Notes: a model not told the origin generated them from the sequence alone. A stretch of 64,000 nt of DNA from Pseudidiomarina mangrovi (GCF_003999375.1 NZ_RJLC01000010.1:124001-188000), one strand, 5' to 3'. Shown: positions 36,102 through 45,899, numbered from the stretch's first letter. Made by a program: numbers and translations.

Positions 36102-36839
36102 TTACTGCGCGTTTAACGATTGCCCATTTACAGCAATCGCGTCATCACTCATCAAATAAACATAGAGTGGCATTAAATCTGTTGGTGTTTTTAGTTTACT
36201 GGCATCTTCGGCTGGGTAAGCTTTGGAGCGCATAGCGGTGCGGGTTGCGCCCGGGTTGATCACGTTAACGCGAATGTTGGTGCCAGCGTACTCGTCAGCC
36301 ATGACTTGGGCTAAGCCCTCAGTGGCAAACTTGCTGACCGCATAAGGGCCCCAAAAGGCTTTGCCTTTGCGACCAACGCCTGATGAGGTAAACACAATAC
36401 TAGCCTGCTCAGCCTTTTTCAGCGCCGGCATGAGCGCTTGGGTCATGACAAACTGCGCCGTGACGTTGACCTGCATGATGTCATTCCAACTATCAAGGTC
36501 GATATGCTCAAAGGGTGATAACACGCCCAGTATACTAGCATTCTGTAATAAGCCATCTAGCCGACCAAATTGCTCACTAATAGTGCTGCACATGGCTTGA
36601 TAGTGGCTACGCGTGGCACCTTTCATATCCAATGGCACAATGGCTGGCTCGGGGCCGCCAGCAGCAACAATCAGGTCGTAAACCGCTTCGAGTTTCTTGA
36701 CCGTGCGGCCGAGCAAGATCACCGTTGCACCCGCGGCGGCATAGGTCAGTGCAGCTTGCTTGCCAATGCCGTCGCCGGCACCGGTGACGAGAATGATTTT
36801 TCCAGCTAAGCTGGTACTTGAAATAGGGTAGTTGTGCAT
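36102..36839 (-). CDS. yciK: YciK family short-chain dehydrogenase
   Basis: A 245-residue classical SDR oxidoreductase aligning closely with E. coli YciK, whose substrate is unknown. It shows the cofactor loop VTGAGDGIGKQA, the NNAG-equivalent LLQNASILG, the catalytic Ser (FTSSGVGRKG) and the YAVSK motif, and the family tail LKTPTDLMPLYVYLMSDD. The start is placed at ATG 36839 because MHNYPISSTSLAGKIILVTG aligns with the E. coli N-terminus; ATG 36848 adds three residues, and neither has an obvious RBS. It lies upstream of copA with a 49-base gap. Confidence 0.88.
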   Translation of the reverse strand: MHNYPISSTSLAGKIILVTGAGDGIGKQAALTYAAAGATVILLGRTVKKLEAVYDLIVAAGGPEPAIVPLDMKGATRSHYQAMCSTISEQFGRLDGLLQNASILGVLSPFEHIDLDSWNDIMQVNVTAQFVMTQALMPALKKAEQASIVFTSSGVGRKGKAFWGPYAVSKFATEGLAQVMADEYAGTNIRVNVINPGATRTAMRSKAYPAEDASKLKTPTDLMPLYVYLMSDDAIAVNGQSLNAQ

Positions 36840-37090
36840 TGTGGTCATTTTAGGCTTACACTGAGAACGAATGATTAAGCGCAAGTGTACTGGTTTTTCG
36901 GTGGTTTCTCAGCAATAGGCGATAAAAAACCGCAAAAATACTTTCAAGTTTGCTACGCTCGGTGTATAAAATTTTGTTAACAACGGCTCTTGTCCTACCA
37001 GTTAGAAAAGGTGATGATAGGGCTACACGAATAAAAAGCATCTGCAGGTGCTCACTACATAACAACACGAATAAGGATTGGGGAAGCCTC

Positions 37091-39463
37091 ATGAAAAAAC
37101 TTTTGCTAGTAACAGCAATCAGCAGCGCGCTCTTAGTGGGCTGCGGTGGCAGTGGTGACGATGCGCCAGTCACCGAAGTGCAAACCCAAGTAAACGCTAC
37201 GCGGGTACTATTTGATCCATCAGCCGGTGCAGTCCCGGTACCGACAAACATTCTGTTGGGTGGCACTGTCGACGGCACCTTGAATATTCCAGTTGCTAAC
37301 CCGAATGACAACACCAACCCACAAGTAGCGATTAACGGCCTTGACGGTTGGGGCACGCATTCGACCTTGACCTTCAACTTCTCGTTGCCTGTTGATGCAA
37401 GTGGCAATCAAGTCACCGTGACTTCGGCTTCGTTAGAAGCTCAAGGTTCAATTCGCGTATTTGAAACTATCATGGGTGGCTCAGCAGTCAGCCCAGCTTG
37501 TGCGTCAGCCAGCCCAGCGGCTACCTGTGCGGTGGTCGGCGAACTTGTTCATGGCACTGACTTTATTGTCCGCGCCACCAGCGGTAGCGGCGTCGCCGTA
37601 ATTCCATTGAAACCATGGAAAGCCAAAACGGGTTACGTGGCGGTGCTGACCGATAACATTCGCGATACCTTGGGCCGCAATGTGTTGCCATCACAGACTT
37701 ACGGTTTAATGAAGCGCGACCCAGCGACCTTCCCAATTTCTGCCGATGCATCAGCATTAGGTCTGCAGAGCTTGATCAACTCGCATGAAAACGCGTTACA
37801 AGCGTTCGGTATCAACAAAGATCGTATTATTTACACCTCAAGCTTTACCACGCAGTCAGTGGAAGATGTGTTCCAAGCCATTAAAGGCTTGATGGTGCAG
37901 CAGTTCAGCAGCAGCGGTACGCCAGCGTTAGGCGCCCAAGCTACTGGCTTGACCGTCGCCGATGTGTTGGTCAATGCCGGCCAGTTACCTGCTGACCCAA
38001 TGAATCCAGCCTATGCGGCAGCAAGCACTGCAGCGTTCTATCAAGGCTCGGTGACACTGCCATACTTCTCGCCAGTGCCAACAGCAGAAAACCCAACCGC
38101 GCCTATTAACGGTCGTTGGACTGCGGCCTGTGACAGCCCAGCCTCTATTTTAGGTGCTATTGCGGCCGGTGCGCTCAACCCAGCAACAGCGGGTATTGAT
38201 CCAGCAGCATTGACCAATCCAGCGCTGTTGTTACCACCGAACAACTGTTACGACTTCCCTGGTATCGATAACGAGCGTCATTTAACTAAGTACAACCCAA
38301 TCCCAGCTGTGGTGACCCAAGCTAACGTGCCGGTCATCATGTCGGTACCGAATGAAGCGGCGGTCAACCAAGTGCGTGCAGTACAAGGTTTAGCGCCAAT
38401 TACTATGCCAGCTAGCGGTTGGCCAGTGGTGATCTTCCAACACGGTATCACTGGTAACAAAACCAACGCACTTGGCATTGCTGGTAGCTTGTCGGTTGCT
38501 GGTTTCGCCGTTGTAGCGATGGATCATCCATTGCATGGTGACCGTGGTTTTGGCGCAATTAACGCCTCAACCGGTAGTGCTACAGCCTACATGAACTTAG
38601 GTAGTTTGCTGACCGCACGGGACAACATTCGTCAGTCGATTTCTGACATGTTGGGCTTGCGTTTAAGCTTAAATGCCGCCCAAGGTGCACCAATTGATGG
38701 TACGCGTGTGTACTTTGTTGGTCACTCATTAGGTGCTATCGCTGGTACGCCGTTCACGGCTATGGCGAACTCGCCTATGAGTGGTGCATTAGCGCCAGCA
38801 TCAGGCTTGTTTAACGTACGCGCCAGTACCTTAATGGCGCCAGGTCAGAGTATTGCTAACTTCTTGTTAGCGTCACCGGCTTTTGGCACCACCATTAAGA
38901 GCCAATTGTTGTATGCCGCTAACAGCACCTTTGCTGCTGCGGTAAACGATGCTGCGGCGAACGCGCAAGTGCAACCAGGCACCGCAGCCTTTGAAACGCT
39001 GTTGGGCTCGGTGTACACCCAGTTTATGGCCTCAGCAACGCCAGCAACGGTGGCACAGATCAATGGCGTGTTTGAACAATTCGCCTTCGCTGCGCAAACC
39101 GTTATCGACTCGGCCGACCCAATCAACTACGCGGCTCGGGTGGTTTCCACCGGTAGCCCAGTGCACCTGATTGAAGTTGTACCAGACCTAGTGGTGCCAA
39201 ACACCGTTGAAGGTAAGCCGTTAGCTGGTACTGAGCCATTGATTGCTGGTTTAGCATTGCCGAACCGCACGCAAACTACGGCCAGTGTTGATGGTGCTAA
39301 AATTTCTGGTGCAGTGCGCTTCTGTGAGGGCGACCACGGCTCTATCGTAAGCCCTGCAGCATCAGTTGCTGCGACTATGGAAATGCAGTTACAAACCGCC
39401 GGCTGGTTCACCACCGACGCGACTGCCTTACCAATTACCAATACCGCGGTATTGTGTAACTAA
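37091..39463 (+). CDS. VolA/Pla-1-type surface lipoprotein lipase
   Basis: A 790-residue lipoprotein (MKKLLLVTAISSALLVGC lipobox, mature Cys followed by GGSGDD). The C-terminal part has an alpha/beta hydrolase nucleophile elbow GHSLGAIAG (Ser in GxSxG) and the block VVIFQHGITGNKTN; an N-terminal Ig-like region precedes it. This matches the VolA / Pla-1/cef family of extracellular (lyso)phospholipases of Vibrio and Aeromonas, used to recover fatty acids from host or dead-cell lipids. Asp after the lipobox Cys is absent, consistent with outer-membrane or surface location. The start at 37091 gives a clean lipoprotein signal; the frame is open upstream to 36950. A strong terminator follows. Confidence 0.85.
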   Translation: MKKLLLVTAISSALLVGCGGSGDDAPVTEVQTQVNATRVLFDPSAGAVPVPTNILLGGTVDGTLNIPVANPNDNTNPQVAINGLDGWGTHSTLTFNFSLPVDASGNQVTVTSASLEAQGSIRVFETIMGGSAVSPACASASPAATCAVVGELVHGTDFIVRATSGSGVAVIPLKPWKAKTGYVAVLTDNIRDTLGRNVLPSQTYGLMKRDPATFPISADASALGLQSLINSHENALQAFGINKDRIIYTSSFTTQSVEDVFQAIKGLMVQQFSSSGTPALGAQATGLTVADVLVNAGQLPADPMNPAYAAASTAAFYQGSVTLPYFSPVPTAENPTAPINGRWTAACDSPASILGAIAAGALNPATAGIDPAALTNPALLLPPNNCYDFPGIDNERHLTKYNPIPAVVTQANVPVIMSVPNEAAVNQVRAVQGLAPITMPASGWPVVIFQHGITGNKTNALGIAGSLSVAGFAVVAMDHPLHGDRGFGAINASTGSATAYMNLGSLLTARDNIRQSISDMLGLRLSLNAAQGAPIDGTRVYFVGHSLGAIAGTPFTAMANSPMSGALAPASGLFNVRASTLMAPGQSIANFLLASPAFGTTIKSQLLYAANSTFAAAVNDAAANAQVQPGTAAFETLLGSVYTQFMASATPATVAQINGVFEQFAFAAQTVIDSADPINYAARVVSTGSPVHLIEVVPDLVVPNTVEGKPLAGTEPLIAGLALPNRTQTTASVDGAKISGAVRFCEGDHGSIVSPAASVAATMEMQLQTAGWFTTDATALPITNTAVLCN

Positions 39464-39485
39464 GTAGTTGCTTACATCTGCTCGC

Positions 39486-39512
39486 AAAAAAGGCCGCTTG
39501 TCGGCCTTTTTT
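39486..39512 (+). terminator. Rho-independent terminator after the lipase gene
   Basis: AAAAAAGGCCG-CTTGT-CGGCCTTTTTT forms an 11-bp stem whose 3' arm ends in six T residues, 22 bases after the lipase stop. It separates the lipase from sohB. Confidence 0.93.
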
Positions 39513-39565
39513 ATTTGCTAAACTAAGTGACTTAATGAGGTCACCAAGCGCTGTAAGGAGTTGTC

Positions 39566-40561
39566 ATGGAACTGCTATGGAATCTGCTAGAATTTGTGGC
39601 GAAGGCCGCCATTATCGTATTTGCCATTATGTTGGTGGTCGGTACCATTGCCAACGCGGCGCAGCGGCAGAAAAGTGAAAAAGGTGAATTACAGTTAGAT
39701 AATCTGTCTGCCAGCCTGCGTCAAACAGTGGCGCGGCTGAAGCTGAAAATGCTTGATAAAAAGGCTGCCAAAAAGGCCGCTAAAGTCGAAAAGCAACAGG
39801 CCAAACGGCAGCATCAGCAGCAGGCTGAACTACCGCGACTATTTGTACTCGATTTTGTTGGTGGTATGGAAGCCAAAGAAGTTGATGCGCTGAGCCGCGA
39901 AGTCACCGCCATTATCGCCACGGCCCAAGCCGATGATCAGGTGTTGGTGCGCTTAGAAAGCGGTGGGGGCACGGTCAATGGCTATGGCTTGGGAGCGGCA
40001 CAATTACAGCGCTTGCGTGATGCCAAGCTACAGCTGACAGTATGTGTGGACCGGGTGGCCGCCAGCGGTGGTTACATGATGGCTTGTGTGGCCCATCAAT
40101 TGGTGGCGGCACCGTTTGCCATTGTCGGCTCCATTGGTGTAGTAGCACAAATGCCTAACTTCAACCGCTTTTTGAAGAAGCATAAGGTTGATTTTGAGCA
40201 GATTACCGCCGGCGAATATAAGCGCACATTAACGCTGTTTGGTGAAAATACCGATGCTGGCCGCCACAAGTTCAAGCAAGATTTAGAGTCAATTCATCAG
40301 CAATTTAAAGCGCATATTAGCCAGTATCGGCCGCAACTTGAGCTGGAGCGGGTTGCTACCGGTGAATTCTGGACCGCACAGCAAGCCATTGAGCTGGGCT
40401 TGCTGGATAAACTGCAAACCAGTGACGCCTGGTTATTGGAGCAAGCCGAGAGTTATCAGATCTTTGCCTTGCGCTATGTGAACAAAAAACCATTGGGTGA
40501 GCGTATTGGTAGACATGTCAGCGCGGTGCTGACCAGTTTGCGAGAGTTTGTGCAGAAATGA
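39566..40561 (+). CDS. sohB: SohB, signal-peptide-peptidase-like inner membrane protease
   Basis: A 331-residue S49-family serine protease anchored by an N-terminal membrane helix (residues 10-30), followed by a Lys/Gln-rich linker and the protease domain. Catalytic Ser lies in RVAASGGYMMAC and the general-base Lys in AGEYKRTLTLFG, as in SppA/SohB. E. coli SohB is a multicopy suppressor of DegP loss, implying a role in periplasmic or membrane protein quality control. AAGGAG precedes the ATG. The stop overlaps the smrA start by 4 bases (ATGA). Confidence 0.94.
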   Translation: MELLWNLLEFVAKAAIIVFAIMLVVGTIANAAQRQKSEKGELQLDNLSASLRQTVARLKLKMLDKKAAKKAAKVEKQQAKRQHQQQAELPRLFVLDFVGGMEAKEVDALSREVTAIIATAQADDQVLVRLESGGGTVNGYGLGAAQLQRLRDAKLQLTVCVDRVAASGGYMMACVAHQLVAAPFAIVGSIGVVAQMPNFNRFLKKHKVDFEQITAGEYKRTLTLFGENTDAGRHKFKQDLESIHQQFKAHISQYRPQLELERVATGEFWTAQQAIELGLLDKLQTSDAWLLEQAESYQIFALRYVNKKPLGERIGRHVSAVLTSLREFVQK

Positions 40562-41133
40562 GTGATGAATTTGAGCTGTTTCGGCGAGAAATGTCGGGCG
40601 TTAAGCCGATTGATAACGCCGATATTGCCGACACCCGTACTGAGTTCGCGCCAACCTTGGCGCAACTGCAGCGTCGTCAAGCGGCCGAGCAGCAGCTGGC
40701 TGACGACATCAACTACCTGTCGATGGAGTTCGTTGAGTTCGTGCAGCCAGACCAAGTGCTCGACTATCGTCGCGATGGCGTGCAGCATGGCGTGCATAAG
40801 CGGATGCGCTTGGGCCAGTACGAACTCGAAGCCACCCTCGACTTGCACAATCATTCGTTACGACAAGCGCGTAAAGCCTTATTTGAGTTTATTAACCTGT
40901 GCCACAAACGCGGCGTGCGCAGTGCCCTAGTAGTGCACGGTATGGGGAAATTTTCCAAACCACACCCAGCGCTATTGAAAAGTTATGTCAATAAATGGCT
41001 GCAACAAATGGAGCCGGTGATGGCTTTTCATAGCAGCCAGCGTCAGCACGGTGGTGCTGGCTCCTTGTATGTGCTGCTAAAAAAGAATGCCGAACAGAAG
41101 CAGCACAATCGCGAACTTCATCAACGGCGGTAA
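40558..41133 (+). CDS. smrA: Smr-domain endonuclease SmrA
   Basis: A 191-residue stand-alone Smr protein resembling E. coli SmrA (YdaL), a nicking endonuclease. The Smr core motifs are LDLHNHS (about residue 98), LVVHGMGK and HGGAGSLYVLLKK. Before it lies the family N-terminal block DYRRDGVQHGVHKRMRLGQY. Translation is probably coupled to sohB via the ATGA overlap. Role in DNA or RNA processing not established; MutS2 is unrelated to this context. Confidence 0.9.
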   Translation: MSDEFELFRREMSGVKPIDNADIADTRTEFAPTLAQLQRRQAAEQQLADDINYLSMEFVEFVQPDQVLDYRRDGVQHGVHKRMRLGQYELEATLDLHNHSLRQARKALFEFINLCHKRGVRSALVVHGMGKFSKPHPALLKSYVNKWLQQMEPVMAFHSSQRQHGGAGSLYVLLKKNAEQKQHNRELHQRR

Positions 41134-41137
41134 GCGT

Positions 41138-41821
41138 ATGTTTCGTATTAGTCTTATGGCCGCGCTGGTGGCAACCGGGATAGCTGCGAGCGCTAGCACC
41201 TTGGCGTGGAATGACCCATTGTCGGCGCGCGTTGGCACAGTGGTTACTGAGCATGTACAGCGTAGCTTGAATGCCAAAATGAGTTATCAGAGCTTTACCC
41301 TGGATCTCAGCAAACCGCAGGTCAGTGCCACCGAGGTACGCGTTACCACCGCCTTAAAGCAGCTTGATGACGGCCTCAATGAAGTATTACAGGCTGGTAG
41401 TATCATGGTGGCGGGGGAGTGGCAATCGGCCTTAAAGCAGCAAATAAAGCTCACCAGCATGACAGTACAGGATAGTCAGTTGACCATCGCCTACTTCGGT
41501 AAGGGGCAGTCCAACTTGCATAGCATGTTGGAGCAGTTACGTAAGCCAACCGCACAACCAGCATCCATGCAGTTAGTGTGGCAACTCGAGCAGGTGCAAC
41601 TGAACAATGTGGTGGTGAATTTATTCGATCAGGGGCGGGCGATTATGAGTGTGCGTTTGCCCTCGTTGCAGCTCCCCAAACTACCGCAGAATGGCGCCGT
41701 TAATAGCTATATTTTGCAGGTATTACTGCCGATTTTAGAGCAAGTGATGGCCGGCGAGCAGGGTGAGGTGGTATTGGATACGCCACGATTACTGCAATTT
41801 ATGTGGCGTGAGGCGCGCTAG
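41138..41821 (+). CDS. Exported protein of unknown function after smrA
   Basis: A 227-residue protein beginning with a signal peptide or anchor (MFRISLMAALVATGIAASA). The body alternates charged and hydrophobic residues in beta-strand-like fashion, with segments such as VQLNNVVVNLFDQGRAIMSV reminiscent of AsmA-type or lipid-transfer beta domains, but this is only a shape impression. I do not recognise the family. ATG 41138 with GGCGG 8 bases upstream begins 4 bases after the smrA stop, so it belongs to the sohB-smrA unit. Confidence 0.7.
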   Translation: MFRISLMAALVATGIAASASTLAWNDPLSARVGTVVTEHVQRSLNAKMSYQSFTLDLSKPQVSATEVRVTTALKQLDDGLNEVLQAGSIMVAGEWQSALKQQIKLTSMTVQDSQLTIAYFGKGQSNLHSMLEQLRKPTAQPASMQLVWQLEQVQLNNVVVNLFDQGRAIMSVRLPSLQLPKLPQNGAVNSYILQVLLPILEQVMAGEQGEVVLDTPRLLQFMWREAR

Positions 41822-41853
41822 GCGTGCCTCAGCCATCGTCGCAACCCTCGGCG

Positions 41854-43152
41854 TTACAGCTTATCGGCGATATCACGCTCGGCGACATCAGCATTCGGGT
41901 TATTAAAGACGTTCTCGTCAAAGGCGCCTTCACTGCGCGCCACAATGATCGATACCATGGCATCGCCGGTCACGTTGACCGCGGTGCGGGTCATATCTAA
42001 CAGCCGGTCTACGCCGATAATCAGGGCGATGCCTTCAACCGGCAAGCCAACCTGCGCCAACACCATGGATAGCATAATTAAGCCTACCCCAGGCACCCCG
42101 GCGGTACCCACCGAGGCCAGGGTAGCGGTCAGCACTACCATGGCATAATCAGCCAAGGTCAGGTCAATCAGGTATACTTGGGCAATAAACACCGTGGCCA
42201 CACCCTGCATGATGGCGGTGCCATCCATGTTGATGGTGGCGCCCAATGGCACGGTGAACGAACCCACGCTATTGTGCACACCTAAGCGTTTGGTGACGGT
42301 TTCTAGGGTGATTGGCATGGTGGCATTACTGCTCGACGTAGAGAAGCCGAAAATCATTACTTCGCGCATTTTCCGCAGGAACATCACTGGGCTTAACCCA
42401 GTCAATGACTTCAAGATCACGGAGTAAGTCACCACACCGTGCAAAATCAACACACCCAGCACCAGCAGGAAGTATTTGCCAAGGCTATAAATGGTCTCAA
42501 ACTCGGTTTCAGTGAACAGCTTAGCCATTAGTGCAAACACACCGTAAGGCGCTAAGTTCATCAAAATAATGACTAACTTCATGATTACTTCGTTGAAGTC
42601 TTCAAATAAGCCCTTTAAGCGGTCACCTGATTTGCCAACTAAGGCCATGGCAATACCAAATAACAAGGCAAAGACAATCACTTGCAGCATGTTGCCATCG
42701 GCAAAGGCATCAAACGGGTTTTTCGGGAATAAATCGATGATCACTTGCGCCAGCGATGGTGCAGCTTGGGCTTGGTACGATGCCTCAGTGCTGAGCTCAA
42801 TACCTGCACCCGGTTGCACTAACACGCCAAAGCCAATAGCAATAGAAATAGCTACGGCGGTGGTGATCAAGTAGAGGCCAACGGCTTTACCACCAAGCCG
42901 CCCCAGTTTGCTGGGGTCGCTCAATGAACAGGTGCCAACCACCAAGCTGACGAATACCAGCGGTACTACCAGCATTTGCAGGGCACTGATAAAAATCTGC
43001 CCGACGACAAAGAATAAGCCTTTGGTCAGGTAACCCTCAACCAATAGGTTATCTGGGAACAACACCTTCAATAGCATGCCCACGGCAATACCCGCGAACA
43101 TACCAATGACAATGCGAGTAGTGAGGCTTAATTTTTTTGAGTTATCGCTCAT
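41854..43152 (-). CDS. Dicarboxylate/amino acid:cation symporter (DAACS, GltP/DctA type)
   Basis: A 432-residue transporter of the glutamate/aspartate or C4-dicarboxylate symporter family. The substrate-binding hairpin STSSSNATMPITLETV (serine-rich) and the helix GATINMDGTAIMQGVATVFIAQ with NMDGT are diagnostic, and GVPGVGLIMLSMVL follows. Coupling ion may be Na+ or H+; Na+ fits the host's Na+ pump. Eight helices plus two re-entrant hairpins are expected. It converges on the unknown exported protein gene and diverges from the acyltransferase gene. Confidence 0.9.
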   Translation of the reverse strand: MSDNSKKLSLTTRIVIGMFAGIAVGMLLKVLFPDNLLVEGYLTKGLFFVVGQIFISALQMLVVPLVFVSLVVGTCSLSDPSKLGRLGGKAVGLYLITTAVAISIAIGFGVLVQPGAGIELSTEASYQAQAAPSLAQVIIDLFPKNPFDAFADGNMLQVIVFALLFGIAMALVGKSGDRLKGLFEDFNEVIMKLVIILMNLAPYGVFALMAKLFTETEFETIYSLGKYFLLVLGVLILHGVVTYSVILKSLTGLSPVMFLRKMREVMIFGFSTSSSNATMPITLETVTKRLGVHNSVGSFTVPLGATINMDGTAIMQGVATVFIAQVYLIDLTLADYAMVVLTATLASVGTAGVPGVGLIMLSMVLAQVGLPVEGIALIIGVDRLLDMTRTAVNVTGDAMVSIIVARSEGAFDENVFNNPNADVAERDIADKL

Positions 43153-43346
43153 TTCACGAGATTCCAGCGGTTAAACGAAAGTACGGATGCCAAACAGACT
43201 AGCAGAAGTTGCTGCAACGCCAAAGTTTTGTGCGCTCAACTGCGCAATAAAAGCGCAATATAACTGCCATGCCACGGTCATGTTGTTGCAATAGGGTGAT
43301 GCTGAGGTGGTGTGATCACTATCAGCAACAGCAACGGAGACCAGCC

Positions 43347-45059
43347 ATGATCCAAGTGGAACAGGTGATACAACAGAAAATGCCGCAACTGCAGCAACAC
43401 CCATGGCTGCACAAGCCTACGGTGGTATTGTTACGTAGTGTGTTATGCGAGCGTCAAATAAAAACCTTTGCTGCGCAGTATCCACAATTACACGGCTTGG
43501 AATTTGTTGAGCACGTGCTGGATTTCTTCGATTTTACCTACTCAGCGCGGGATGCCGAGAAAGACAATATTGCCAGCCAAGGGCGACTCATTATTGTTGC
43601 CAACCATCCGATTGGTTCACTCGATGGCTTGGCGTTGCTGAAACTGGTCAGTGAAGTGCGCAGCGACGTTAAAGTTTTGGCGAACGATATGCTGATGGCG
43701 GTAAAACCGCTGCAGGAATTACTGATTCCGGTGGCGGTATTCGGCAAGCAGGGCGAGCGCGCTAGTTTTCGCGCCATGCAACAGCACCTCGAGGCGGATG
43801 GTGCATTGATTATCTTTCCCGCTGGTGAGGTGTCACGGCTGAGCCCGGTTGGCGTGCGCGATGGCAAGTGGTACAGCGGTTTTGTGCGTTTAGCCCAACG
43901 CACTCAAACAGCGATATTACCGATTTTTGTTGGCGCCCATAATTCAGCTTTGTTTTACGGTGCATCGATGCTTTATAAGCCGTTGGGTACGCTGTTATTG
44001 GTGCAAGAGATGTTCAAACAGCAACAGCGCCATATCAAATTTCGGATTGGTGAGGTGATACCTGCCAGCGCATTACAGGGTGGCGACCATGCTGCCTCAG
44101 TGCATGACATTGCCGCCGTGGTACGTAAACACCTGTATCGTATTGGCCATGATAAGGTTGGCTTATTACGCACGCAGCGACCTGTTGCTCGCGCCGAACC
44201 GCGGCAATTATTGAAACGCGCTATCGAAGCCTGCGAATTACTTGGCGAGACTGCCGACGGCCATCACATTTATCATTATCGCTATCAGGGCAACTCCACC
44301 ATTTTGCGGGAGTTGGGGCGGTTACGCGAAATTGCCTTTCGCGCCGTTGATGAAGGCACGGGGCGGCGCCGTGATTTAGATAATTACGACACCTGGTATC
44401 AGCATTTACTATTATGGAGCCCACAGGATCTTGAAATAGCCGGTGCTTATCGGCTTGGTGATTGCGCCGAGATCTTGGCCCAGCATGGCGTCGCAGGGCT
44501 TTACAGTCATAGTCTGTTTCGTTATAGCCCGGCTATGGATAGGTATTTTAGCCAAGGCTTAGAGCTGGGCCGCAGCTTTGTGCAACCCCGCTATTGGGGG
44601 CGCCGTAGTCTGGAATATCTCTGGCAGGGTATAGGCGCGCTGCTGCGCCGGCAGCCCAACTATCGCTATTTATTTGGGCCGGTCACCTTAAGCGGTGCGC
44701 TACCGCAACAGGCAAAAGACGCCGTGGTGCAATTTTTTAGCCAGCATTTTGTCGATGCTGAGCAGTTAGCCGCTGGGCGCACGCCATATATCGCGGAACA
44801 GCAGCCGTTAGCACCACCAAGTGCCGACTACAGCTATGATTTTGCCAGTCTAAAACAGTATTTAGCCAGTATGCAGGTGGCTATACCGACGCTTTACAAA
44901 CAATATGCCGATCTCTGTGAACCCGGCGGGGTGCGCTTTCTCGCCTTTAATATCGACGCCGACTTTGCCGACGCCATTGATGGCTTGGTGATGGTTGATA
45001 TTGCCCAGCTTAAGGCGAGTAAGCGAATGCGCTATATTGATGCTGGCTCGTCAGCATAA
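43347..45059 (+). CDS. olsF: Bifunctional acyltransferase, OlsF-like (PlsC + GNAT domains)
   Basis: A 570-residue protein with two acyltransferase domains. The N-terminal part (about 1-280) is PlsC-like, with the acyltransferase motif NHPIGSLDG (HX4D) and the substrate motif FPAGEVSRLSP. The C-terminal part (about 330-560) is a GNAT/OlsB-like N-acyltransferase: GRLREIAFRAVDEGTG, then DNYDTWYQHLLLW and IAGAYRLG. This order matches OlsF, which alone makes ornithine lipids (phosphorus-free membrane lipids), as described in Serratia. Product therefore likely ornithine lipid or a related lysolipid, an inference from architecture. ATG 43347 has CGGAG upstream; the reading frame extends back to 43269 without homology. 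Confidence 0.72.
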   Translation: MIQVEQVIQQKMPQLQQHPWLHKPTVVLLRSVLCERQIKTFAAQYPQLHGLEFVEHVLDFFDFTYSARDAEKDNIASQGRLIIVANHPIGSLDGLALLKLVSEVRSDVKVLANDMLMAVKPLQELLIPVAVFGKQGERASFRAMQQHLEADGALIIFPAGEVSRLSPVGVRDGKWYSGFVRLAQRTQTAILPIFVGAHNSALFYGASMLYKPLGTLLLVQEMFKQQQRHIKFRIGEVIPASALQGGDHAASVHDIAAVVRKHLYRIGHDKVGLLRTQRPVARAEPRQLLKRAIEACELLGETADGHHIYHYRYQGNSTILRELGRLREIAFRAVDEGTGRRRDLDNYDTWYQHLLLWSPQDLEIAGAYRLGDCAEILAQHGVAGLYSHSLFRYSPAMDRYFSQGLELGRSFVQPRYWGRRSLEYLWQGIGALLRRQPNYRYLFGPVTLSGALPQQAKDAVVQFFSQHFVDAEQLAAGRTPYIAEQQPLAPPSADYSYDFASLKQYLASMQVAIPTLYKQYADLCEPGGVRFLAFNIDADFADAIDGLVMVDIAQLKASKRMRYIDAGSSA

Positions 45060-45091
45060 AAAAAGCCAAGTCGCTACCGACTTGGCTTTTT
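45060..45091. terminator. Bidirectional terminator between olsF-like and Yip1 genes
   Basis: AAGCCAAGTCG-CTAC-CGACTTGGCTT is a perfect 11-bp stem flanked by A-runs on the left and T-runs on the right, so it can end transcription from either side. It starts right at the acyltransferase stop codon and 21 bases from the Yip1 gene stop. Confidence 0.93.
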
Positions 45092-45111
45092 AGCTCATGT
45101 TTGAGCAGTGT

Positions 45112-45711
45112 TTAACTGACGTAGCTAGGGCCGAAGCCGTTGGTCCACATAATGGCCGAAGCCACCATCAGACAGACCAGCATAATAAGCCCTGCGGTCA
45201 CCACTGAACTGGCGTAGATAAAACCACGCTCTTCAGGAATGTGCATTAAAATAGGCACACCGGTATAGAGCAGATAAACCGAGTAGGCCACGCCGGCTAA
45301 AAATACCATGGTGACAAACCACAGTTCTGGATACAGTGCGGCTACGCCTGACATGATAGCGGGTGTCGCGGTGTATGCTGCCAGTTCCATAGACTGGGTG
45401 AAGGTTGGCTTAGCGCCAAACGTTTGTGCCATCCAGTGCACCAAATAACCCAGCGCAAATACCGCAGCAAGGATACCCGCATACATGGCTACCGCCATGA
45501 TAACTGCGCTTTGCTGTGATAAAAAGGTGGCCTCGCGTGCGCCAATACTCCAACCTAAGTGTGCTGAGGCATAATAGGCGGCTAGGCAGGGTAATAAGGC
45601 GATGATGAGAATGTGGCTGACCGCAAAGGTCATGCTCTCGTGACGTTGGTCAATGCTTTTCCACTCTTCCAGTGGATGGGCGTATAATCCCCAAATATGG
45701 TTTAAAATCAT
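45112..45711 (-). CDS. Yip1 domain membrane protein (YohC-like)
   Basis: A 199-residue inner-membrane protein with about five helices and the Yip1-type start MILNHIWGLYAHPLEEWKSI. It resembles E. coli YohC, whose function is unknown. GLYxHPxxEW at the N-terminus and the small-residue-rich helix AYTATPAIMSGVAALYP are the recognisable features. It is a single gene with a bidirectional terminator at its end. Confidence 0.8.
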   Translation of the reverse strand: MILNHIWGLYAHPLEEWKSIDQRHESMTFAVSHILIIALLPCLAAYYASAHLGWSIGAREATFLSQQSAVIMAVAMYAGILAAVFALGYLVHWMAQTFGAKPTFTQSMELAAYTATPAIMSGVAALYPELWFVTMVFLAGVAYSVYLLYTGVPILMHIPEERGFIYASSVVTAGLIMLVCLMVASAIMWTNGFGPSYVS

Positions 45712-45899
45712 GATAAACCTCTACTTCATGTGTCGTTGTTACTGCATTTTATCGTTATAGTATGTGCCACTTTTTTGCTGTGGCTTGATTCTATATTGGT
45801 CGGTTTTTCGGCAGAGTCAAGCGCTTTTTAGGCGCTGACAGGGGTGATCGGGGATATTTCCCTGCAAATTGTAATGAAATAGCGAAAAGGTTGATCAAT

